Origin: DATFMH01 sp035267045
Lineage (GTDB): Bacteria > Bacteroidota > Rhodothermia > Balneolales > DATFMH01
Assembly (NCBI GenBank): GCA_035267045.1
Contig: DATFMH010000041.1
Coordinates: 1-18,717 of the forward strand
DNA: 18,717 bases
Direction: 5' to 3'
Part shown: one piece after another, positions 1-5,501 of the stretch
Layout: every line of letters starts with the position of its first letter
Numbering within the stretch: the first letter of the stretch is position 1
The notes under the pieces: generated by a model
What the model was told of the DNA's origin: nothing
Databases searched by the model: none
Seen by the model: the letters and a program-made list of their open reading frames with translations, nothing else
Translations under genes and position numbers: made by a program

Positions 1-881
1 AAACCATTATCAGCATATATTAACCGGTTGATCCCATTCTTTTTTTCAGTATGAATGGTGATGACAGGAAGATGATCCGGCCTCGCATATTTAATGGAAT
101 TGGTGATCAGGTTCAGGAATATACTTTCCATGTATGCATTGTTAAATGAAACAGTATGGAAACGGGAAAAATCCGTGCTTATAGTCACTTGTGAGATGGT
201 TATTAATGTTTCAATGGACTGGAGAACCGACTGCAGGCATTGGTTCAAAGATACTTCCTCCAATTTTACATTTTGACTGTTTTTCTCACTTAAAATGTCC
301 ACATAATTATCAAGAGTCTCTTTTAATTGTTCTCCTGCCGTTTTTATAAACCGGATCAATTCCACCGTTTCATCGTCACTGATTTTGTTTATATCAATAA
401 GATCGAAAATTGATAATAAACTGTTTACGGGTGATCTTAAATCGTGAGAAGTGGTATAATTTAATTGTTTCAGTTCCTTATTGATCTTTGTAAGATTTGT
501 GAGAAGGGTATTTCTTTCATTTTCCAGTTTCTTTTTATGCGTAATGTTTTTGGCAATGGCAAAAATCACTTTATCTTTTTCAATGGGGAAGGAGGTCCAT
601 GTCAGCCAAACGACATCGCCGCTCTTAGCCACATACCTGTTTTCAAAATTATATAATGGTTTCGAATATATGAGATCTTTACGGACTTTTGAGGTGACAG
701 TCTTATCTTCCTCATAAACGAAATCATTTATGGGCCTGGAATATAATTCTTCCATGGAATAGCCCAATATTTTTGATACAGCCGGATTTATTTTTTTGAA
801 ATACCCATCGTAACCGGCTATACATAATAAATCCGGTGACAAATCGAAATAAAGTTCGTAATTAAAATCAGAGCCGTCCAT
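1..881 (-). CDS. PAS-domain sensor histidine kinase, partial (3' end outside window)
   Basis: Two-component sensor kinase, probably cytosolic in the part visible because no membrane segment precedes the PAS domain. The frame is open for 293 codons from the ATG at 879-881 to the window edge. Residues about 5-115 are a PAS fold: the LSPDLLCIAGYDG start, then SKILGYS, and a closing stretch ending in AIAKNIT. A short coiled-coil linker (about 116-140) leads to the HisKA dimerisation helix with the H-box SHDLRSP, in which His146 would be autophosphorylated. An ATPase N-box (NLITNSIKY, about 257-265) and the start of a DNG motif (291-293) follow. The remainder of the HATPase_c domain, and any receiver domain, lie beyond base 1. 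An inverted repeat sits 44-69 bases upstream of the start. The signal it senses and its partner regulator cannot be told. Domain assignment is firm; specific function is unknown. Confidence 0.9.
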   Translation of the reverse strand, partial: MDGSDFNYELYFDLSPDLLCIAGYDGYFKKINPAVSKILGYSMEELYSRPINDFVYEEDKTVTSKVRKDLIYSKPLYNFENRYVAKSGDVVWLTWTSFPIEKDKVIFAIAKNITHKKKLENERNTLLTNLTKINKELKQLNYTTSHDLRSPVNSLLSIFDLIDINKISDDETVELIRFIKTAGEQLKETLDNYVDILSEKNSQNVKLEEVSLNQCLQSVLQSIETLITISQVTISTDFSRFHTVSFNNAYMESIFLNLITNSIKYARPDHLPVITIHTEKKNGINRLIYADNG

Positions 882-924
882 ACGAATTGTAAATTAAAAC
901 ATTAAATAAATAGTACCGTAGTTT

Positions 925-950
925 AAGGTAACAAATTTAAAAATTACCTT
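925..950. promoter_or_regulatory. 7-bp inverted repeat upstream of the histidine kinase
   Basis: The arms aaggtaa (925-931) and ttacctt (944-950) are perfect reverse complements separated by 12 AT-rich bases. The centre lies about 55 bases upstream of the kinase ATG, a suitable place for an operator. No known regulator is matched, and in AT-rich DNA a 7-bp repeat can arise by chance. Confidence 0.25.
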
Positions 951-1072
951 CGTAATTGATTGAATATGAATAGGCTTTTTTTTATCCCATAGATTTTCAA
1001 TGACCAAATAAAAATTGAAGATTTTGTCAATGCGAGAAGAGGGTAAAGCGGATGCGGAATGATCGACGCGTC

Positions 1073-1139
1073 AATCACCTGCCGTTGTTCATATGTATAA
1101 GTATAAATACGGCAGGTGATTACCCCGAAATTCACGGGG
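1073..1139. terminator. Two adjacent hairpins downstream of the DinB-like gene
   Basis: A 13-bp perfect stem is formed by aatcacctgccgt (1073-1085) and acggcaggtgatt (1109-1121), with a 23-base loop. Directly beside it ccccg (1123-1127) pairs with cgggg (1135-1139) around 7 bases. In the direction of DinB-like transcription the small hairpin comes first, about 60 bases after the stop codon. There is no clean U-tract after either stem, so a classical intrinsic terminator is not proven. A dispersed repeat unit or a structured RNA end are alternatives. Confidence 0.4.
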
Positions 1140-1198
1140 ATTCTTTCGTCACTTCGTCCAAGAGTTCACGTAATGACCTTAATGTTGTTTTTTCTTAT

Positions 1199-1696
1199 CT
1201 ACATCCCGGGTTCATCCGCGCTTGGACCATAACTGCCCGGGACCGGGATATCCAAAAGGCGCAGATAGACACCCAGTTGTGCCCTGTGATGGGTGGTCTG
1301 GCTGAACGAATGACGGATCACTTCATATTTAGTCATTACGCTTAATACCTGTCCACCATTTTTTAACTTCCAGGTAGGCCGCAAATCATCTTCTTCAGCT
1401 TGCTCTAATGCTGTTCTGCCATTATCGATTGATGTCTGATGAAGTTCCAATAACTCCTTTAAACTGCTGACGGGTGTAGGCTCATATGGGCTTGCGGCAA
1501 AGTCCATTTCATTCGTGTTGAGGCCCATTGCAACCCAACCCGGTAATTCTGCAATGTGAACAACAAGGTTTTTCAATTTCATGCTTTTCTTATGCGGTTG
1601 CCACTCAAATTTCTCAACCGGCACTCTATTGAGAAACTTGCGTGTTATTTCTGCTTCTTGGTCAAATTCTTTAAGTAACAATGGAATGATTTTCAT
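1199..1696 (-). CDS. DinB-like four-helix metal-dependent protein
   Basis: Member of the DinB/YfiT-like superfamily, small four-helix bundle proteins that often bind a divalent metal through three histidines. Many act as thiol transferases or have no known role. The 165-residue length is typical. The first ligand region is seen as VVHIAELPGW (His47) and the second as HHRAQLGVYLRLL (His136/137), followed by the PVPGSYGPSADE tail common in Bacteroidota homologues. Where the usual family pattern has His three residues before the HHR(A/G)Q motif, this protein has Gln133; His129 is nearby. Metal binding may therefore be altered. The ATG at 1694-1696 is preceded by an AGGGGC stretch about 10 bases upstream, a weak ribosome binding site. 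It stands alone, with hairpins behind its stop. Family assignment is good; the biochemical role is unknown. Confidence 0.8.
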   Translation of the reverse strand: MKIIPLLLKEFDQEAEITRKFLNRVPVEKFEWQPHKKSMKLKNLVVHIAELPGWVAMGLNTNEMDFAASPYEPTPVSSLKELLELHQTSIDNGRTALEQAEEDDLRPTWKLKNGGQVLSVMTKYEVIRHSFSQTTHHRAQLGVYLRLLDIPVPGSYGPSADEPGM

Positions 1697-2451
1697 AGTG
1701 TTTTGCCCCTGTTAAAGTTGAAAGTGCTGCAAGATTTATTAAAATACCTGGTCTCTTTTATATCTGTGATATCCCTTGCAAACTGATAATTTTCACGTAA
1801 ATCAATCGATCAAATCATGTAGTATGAAAATAAAACAACAAGGATTGAAAGACGAAACCTGCTTTACAATAAATAATAATCACATTTTGTTTTATATGTT
1901 TAATATATAAGCCTTCCACATTCGGTAAATAATGTAGAACAGGTAATGAATAATTATTCATCGATCATTCGTTATCGGTCTCTGCTGTTCATGGTCAGGT
2001 TTTTAATACCTTAAATAATTTGTAAGTTGCTCACATTCCCAAAAGGATATTACATTACTTAACTATCAGGGGCCTGCAAAACGTTCGGAATTATCTTATC
2101 AATGAATTATGGCCCTTTTTAAAAGGGTTATTTTAGGGATGAGATACGCAACCTGTCAGTATATAATGATCTTATATTTTTTATAAGCGCCAATTTTTAT
2201 TATCTGACAAATATTGGCAATTTAAAATTACCAAAATATTTTTTGCATAAAATTATTTTAAAAGGCAGATTTCCAATTAATTCATTAATAAGACAATTTA
2301 ATCATGAAAGAGATGCGGAAGAGAGATTTTGCCAATCGAACTATCAGTTTAAGGAGAGTCTCGACAAAAAGGTTGGTAATAAATTTTATCATGATTTCCG
2401 CTTTTAAAGATACTATTAGGAAGATATAGGTTTGAACAGGAAAGAACGAGT
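1697..2451. other. 755-base AT-rich intergenic region, divergent promoters
   Basis: It separates the leftward DinB-like gene from the rightward acyltransferase gene, so both promoters should lie here. A perfect 16-bp palindrome (1946-1961) is the only strong symmetric element. TTG at 2214-2216 followed 20 bases later by TATTTTTTG at 2237-2245 loosely resembles the Bacteroidota -33/-7 promoter, but has one base too many between TA and TTTG, so I do not call it. Small frames at 1824-1910 and 2304-2429 look non-coding. I see no RNA gene or gene remnant. Confidence 0.5.
1946..1961. repeat. 16-bp perfect palindrome
   Basis: The sequence atgaataattattcat reads the same on both strands without a spacer, so it is better suited to a dimeric protein than to an RNA hairpin. 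It lies about 250 bases upstream of the DinB-like start and 490 upstream of the acyltransferase start. No regulator is recognised; AT-rich composition makes chance possible. Confidence 0.25.
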
Positions 2452-3576
2452 ATGATTATTATTAAGGAAATGATAACGGCTTCTCAGCTTGAGGACTTTG
2501 TCAAGTTTCAATTTTCGCTATTTGGAAAAAATCCCTATTGGGTCCCGCCGTTGATCAGTGAAGAACTGGAGGTTTTTGACCGCGATAAAAATCCGGTTTT
2601 CAACAATGCCGAGGCACATTTTTTCATGGCTTTTAGTGATGGTAAACCGGTAGGCAGAATTGCTGCAATTATTAATTGGATAGAAGTCCGTGATCAACAA
2701 GTACCAAAGATTCGTTTTGGATGGTTCGATGCCATCGATGATATCGAAGTGACAAAGGCCCTGCTTGGTGAAGTTGAGAAGGTTGGCCGAAAGCATAGCC
2801 TGACGTTTATGGAAGGGCCGGTGGGTTTTTCGAATATGGATAAAGCAGGTATGCTGGTTGACGGATTCGAGGAACTCAATACCATGATTACATGGTACGG
2901 TTTACCATATTATAGGAAGCATTTTGAACAATTGGGGTTTGTGAAAGAAAAAGAATGGGTTGAATATAAAATTAAAGTCCCGGAAAAAGGTTCGAATGAA
3001 AGGGTAATGCAGTTTGCCGGTAAGATTCAGGATAGATACAATTTGAAAGTGCTACGTTTCTCAAATAAAAACGAAATTATTGGTCATGTAGACAAAATAT
3101 TTGAGCTGATCAATCAGACATACAGCCAGCTCAGTACGTTTGTGCCTATTCAGCCGGAACAAATCGCCTATTATAAGAAAAAATATTTTAGGTATATCCA
3201 GCCTGAATTCATCAATTGTGTGGTTGACAAGGATGGAGAGATCGTTGCTTTTGCCATTACAATGCCGTCTTTCGCTAAAGCTTTACAACGGGCAAAGGGT
3301 AAATTACTGCCATTTGGGTGGTTTCACCTGATACGTACCCAATATTCTCATGATAAGGCGGCTTTCTATTTGATCGGGATCAAACCGGAATATCAGAATA
3401 AAGGCTTAACAGCTATTATATTTAAAGAGATGAACGAGTTGTTTATTCGCCGGGGCATCAAAGAGGTGGAAACCAATCCGGAACTGGAGGAGAATAAGGC
3501 GATACAGGCGTTATGGCACAAATATGATAATAAGCTTCATAAAAGGCGAAGGACTTACCGCAGGGATTTTGGATAA
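2452..3576 (+). CDS. YghO-like GNAT-fold N-acyltransferase
   Basis: A 374-residue protein of the YghO-like family of acyl-CoA N-acyltransferases, widespread in Bacteroidota and often labelled only 'hypothetical' or 'GNAT'. Visible marks are NPYWVPPL (27-34), AEAHFFMAF (53-61), GRIAAIIN (68-75), then the conserved block with GFSNMDKAGMLVDGF (about 125-139) and LPYYRKHFEQLGF. The C-terminal half has a second GNAT-like acyl-CoA site, FYLIGIKPEYQNKGL (about 302-316). A bacterial ceramide synthase in Caulobacter belongs to, or close to, this family, so acylation of a long-chain base is a reasonable but unproven guess. The start is supported by AGGAAAG at 2438-2444, seven bases before the ATG, one of the few convincing Shine-Dalgarno sequences in the window. 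It is monocistronic: hairpins follow its stop and the next gene is convergent. Confidence 0.75.
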   Translation: MIIIKEMITASQLEDFVKFQFSLFGKNPYWVPPLISEELEVFDRDKNPVFNNAEAHFFMAFSDGKPVGRIAAIINWIEVRDQQVPKIRFGWFDAIDDIEVTKALLGEVEKVGRKHSLTFMEGPVGFSNMDKAGMLVDGFEELNTMITWYGLPYYRKHFEQLGFVKEKEWVEYKIKVPEKGSNERVMQFAGKIQDRYNLKVLRFSNKNEIIGHVDKIFELINQTYSQLSTFVPIQPEQIAYYKKKYFRYIQPEFINCVVDKDGEIVAFAITMPSFAKALQRAKGKLLPFGWFHLIRTQYSHDKAAFYLIGIKPEYQNKGLTAIIFKEMNELFIRRGIKEVETNPELEENKAIQALWHKYDNKLHKRRRTYRRDFG

Positions 3577-3613
3577 GGATTTAGAGAGAATAAGTGTTCA
3601 TGTTTTAAGGTAA

Positions 3614-3659
3614 GGTGAGGTATCACCATCTATATTCGTAGCGCTCAATTGGTGAGCGC
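3614..3659. terminator. Two hairpins between convergent acyltransferase and ClpP-like genes
   Basis: ggtga (3614-3618) pairs with tcacc (3623-3627) around a 4-base loop. gcgctca (3641-3647) pairs with tgagcgc (3653-3659) around 5 bases. They lie in the 108-base space between two genes that face each other, so they may end transcription from both sides. No long T-run follows on either strand, so they may be weak or factor-assisted. Confidence 0.5.
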
Positions 3660-3684
3660 ACATTGCAAATATTATAATAATTAT

Positions 3685-4254
3685 TCAATCCACCTCGGAA
3701 ATCTTTTCGATGATTTTACCAACTAAACCATATTCCACGGCTTCCCCGGGAGTCAGCCAGAAATTTCGCTGGGTATCTTCCTCGATTTTTTCCAGTGGCC
3801 GGTTGGTTCCTGCTGCTAAAATCTCATTGATCCGATGACGCATTTTAACAATTTCTTCGGCTTCGATGGCTATATCACTGCCGCTCCCCTTAACACCTGC
3901 ACTCGGCTGGTGCAGCAAAAAACGGGTATTGGGCAGGCAATAACGATCCTCAACCGGTACTGATACATAAATAATGGCTCCGGCACTCGCCACCCAGCCG
4001 TTACCGACGATACGAACCCTTGCATTAATAAATCGTATCATGTCATGGATGGAATCACCTGACTCCACATGTCCACCTTGTGAATGGAGGAACAATGTTA
4101 TCGGTTCATTGGATTGAGAGGCAAGAGCAATTAATTGAGAAATCACATTTCCGGCCAACTCCTGGTTAATTTCACCATTAATCACGATTATCCGTGATTT
4201 TAAAAGCCTGTCGGCGATATTATAATGTACAGAAATGGGTTTTGTTGAGTTCAT
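3685..4254 (-). CDS. ClpP-family serine peptidase-like protein, catalytic Asp replaced by Asn
   Basis: A ClpP/crotonase-fold protein of 189 residues, the normal length of the ClpP core. The oxyanion region (SQGGHVESGDSIHDMI, about 58-73), the serine motif GWVASAGA (Ser90) and the histidine motif LLHQPSAG (His115) are all present. Counting the same distance from the histidine as in E. coli ClpP (His122 to Asp171), the third triad residue falls in DTQRNFWL at Asn164 (codon AAT), where E. coli has DTERDRFL. It may have slow, altered or no peptidase activity, or work in a mixed complex with a normal ClpP. The GWVASAGAII pattern also differs from housekeeping ClpP (usually ASMGA), so this looks like a paralogue of the accessory type. 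No clpX or other Clp ATPase is adjacent. The ATG at 4252-4254 has no good ribosome binding site. The AraC-type gene lies 114 bases upstream on the same strand. Confidence 0.85.
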   Translation of the reverse strand: MNSTKPISVHYNIADRLLKSRIIVINGEINQELAGNVISQLIALASQSNEPITLFLHSQGGHVESGDSIHDMIRFINARVRIVGNGWVASAGAIIYVSVPVEDRYCLPNTRFLLHQPSAGVKGSGSDIAIEAEEIVKMRHRINEILAAGTNRPLEKIEEDTQRNFWLTPGEAVEYGLVGKIIEKISEVD

Positions 4255-4368
4255 ATCATACGAATACTGGTTTGATATAATGAGGATATGTTAGACCCCG
4301 TTTTTCATCAATATTAGACATCGACATAACCGAAGTATTGTAAAATATTGCGCGTGTGTTATAGCAGG

Positions 4369-4851
4369 TTAATTATTGTTGATGAAATAATTTTCCTGAT
4401 ATTCTTTGGGGGTCAATCCGGTTTTTTCTTTAAAAACTTTATTCAAATGACTTTGATCAAAAAAACCGGTCTCCATCGCTGTCTGTCCGGGTGACAATCC
4501 GTTTGCAAGTAGTTTTTTTGCTCTATCAACACGTTTACCAACAAGAAATTTCCAGGGTGTTATTCCCTGTTCATCATGAAATCTGCGTATCAATTGATAT
4601 TTACTCAAACTGGCTTCTTCAGCCAATCGTTCGAGACTCAACTCTTCGGTCAAGTGCTCTTCAATGTATATGATAACATTGCCCACCTGTTGACTGGCTC
4701 TATGTGATGGTTCATCAAGGTTTTTTTTGTTATTGTCCGCTGCCATAGCGAACAGGCTGTAAGATGCAATTCCGGAATCTTTCAACAGGTATTCCAGGCC
4801 GGATAAAAACTGCCGGTAAGATAATTTTAAAGAGGATTCTGTAAGAAACAT
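4369..4851 (-). CDS. Short AraC/XylS-type transcriptional regulator
   Basis: A DNA-binding regulator of 160 residues. The C-terminal 100 residues form the double helix-turn-helix of the AraC family: first helix-turn-helix around LSLERLAEEASLSKYQLIRRF and the linker GITPWKFLVGKRVDRAKKLL, then the second around TAMETGFFDQSHLNKVFKEK, ending in the signature GLTPKEYQ. The N-terminal 50 residues do not resemble the cupin sensor domain that gives typical relatives 270-300 residues, so it is either a MarA/SoxS-like short form or has lost its sensor. An in-frame TAA 21 bases upstream of the ATG (4873-4875) shows that it cannot extend further. The VOC/glyoxalase remnant lies just upstream on the same strand; AraC-type genes are often found beside such genes. 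Target genes are unknown. Confidence 0.85.
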   Translation of the reverse strand: MFLTESSLKLSYRQFLSGLEYLLKDSGIASYSLFAMAADNNKKNLDEPSHRASQQVGNVIIYIEEHLTEELSLERLAEEASLSKYQLIRRFHDEQGITPWKFLVGKRVDRAKKLLANGLSPGQTAMETGFFDQSHLNKVFKEKTGLTPKEYQENYFINNN

Positions 4852-4992
4852 ATGATTCGACCTATGGTGTATTTATACTGAAAATAATCATTCACAGAAT
4901 GAGAGTCACTCCAAAAGAGAGGTGGGTTCTTATATGCCTGCCGGGTTTATGAAATACTGATTTCAAACTTATGTTTAGTAAATTTAAAGAGA

Positions 4993-5100
4993 CTATAACC
5001 TTGGATTTTCCTTGTAATATTCGAATAAATCTATCGGATTACCGGAAGGATCCGCAAGCAGGGCAAGTTTACCCTCCCGTCCATTGATGACCAATAATCC
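4993..5100 (-). pseudogene. C-terminal remnant of a VOC (glyoxalase/bleomycin resistance) family gene
   Basis: Translation of the minus strand gives a run containing GREGKLALLADPSGNPIDLF and ending EYYKENPRL before a TAG at 4993-4995. The pattern LLADPxGNPIDLFE is the usual C-terminal beta-strand of VOC-superfamily proteins, including the conserved Glu that serves as a metal ligand in many members. Only 35 codons remain. An in-frame TAA stands directly upstream (5101-5103), no start codon is in frame, and nothing VOC-like is visible further upstream. It is therefore a truncated fossil, not a small gene. The missing 5' part was probably lost by deletion. Confidence 0.7.
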
Positions 5101-5217
5101 TTAAATCTGAAAAATCTAAATTCAGACAAAATATAACGCAGATTTAGTGGGTGATCGTGGATTTTTATGTGAAAAGATCAACGAGCAGTAATTAATATAT
5201 TTAAATTACTCGCAATT

Positions 5218-5332
5218 CTGTCTTTCCGACCAACGCGGAGGAATCTATAAAGGCTGAAGGCCTTCAATAGTTTAGAAATGGTATATGGTTCCCGGGCGTT
5301 GTTTGATTCCTCGACACGTTTCGGAATGACAG
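5218..5332. repeat. Imperfect inverted repeat of the dispersed 'ttccga...gaggaatc' type
   Basis: The left arm (5218-5245) and the reverse complement of the right arm (5305-5332) agree at 20 of 28 positions. The agreement is concentrated at the outer ends (ctgtc, ttccga) and the inner ends (gaggaatc). A second small palindrome, tgaaggccttca (5255-5266), lies inside. Elements that begin with 'tgtcattccga' and contain 'gaggaatc' are, from memory, common multi-copy intergenic repeats in Bacteroidota genomes. Only one copy is present in this window, so repeat status needs the whole genome. Confidence 0.5.
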
Positions 5333-5501
5333 CCTAATGGCAATGAATGCGGTTATAAACTTTTTAAATCTGCTTATTTCCGCAATAATCTGTGGCTAAA
5401 AAATTTCCTGCTTCCAGACCTTCATCATCCAATATAATTCTAAGTATCCAGAATAACTCAATATATTCAGTACACTTAATAACTATATTCCAGGTACTCT
5501 G

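Larger units (their letters stand above)
882..1198. other. Intergenic region between DinB-like gene and histidine kinase
   Basis: Both flanking genes are read leftward. The region holds the 925-950 inverted repeat near the kinase and the paired hairpins at 1073-1139 behind the DinB-like gene. Short open frames across it (944-1135 minus, and the start of 1052-1345 plus) have no recognisable protein content, and the latter runs into the antisense of the DinB-like gene. I see no RNA gene. Confidence 0.5.
4852..5501. other. 650-base region with a gene remnant and an inverted repeat
   Basis: No intact gene is visible. It contains the C-terminal fragment of a VOC-family gene (4993-5100) and a 115-base imperfect inverted repeat (5218-5332). 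Just behind the GxGYxYP gene's TAG the same frame stays open for 45 further codons to a TAA at 5364-5366, but the resulting sequence resembles nothing I recognise. The presence of a decayed gene and a repeat suggests a rearranged site. Confidence 0.55.

Noticed and set aside
1052..1345. 97-codon plus-strand frame
   Set aside because: Overlaps the hairpins and then runs antisense to the conserved DinB-like gene; no family pattern.
1824..1910. 28-codon frame in the long intergenic region
   Set aside because: Composition like non-coding AT-rich DNA and no ribosome binding site.
2113..2127. ccctttt/aaaaggg inverted repeat as a terminator
   Set aside because: The arms are one base apart, so no loop can form; it lies between divergent genes where no terminator is expected.
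2304..2429. 41-codon frame just upstream of the acyltransferase gene
   Set aside because: No ribosome binding site, basic low-information sequence and no recognisable family; ends in the leader of the next gene.
5364..5501. 45-codon in-frame extension after the TAG of the GxGYxYP gene, suggesting read-through or a nonsense mutation
   Set aside because: The GxGYxYP protein already seems complete, and the extension resembles no known family.
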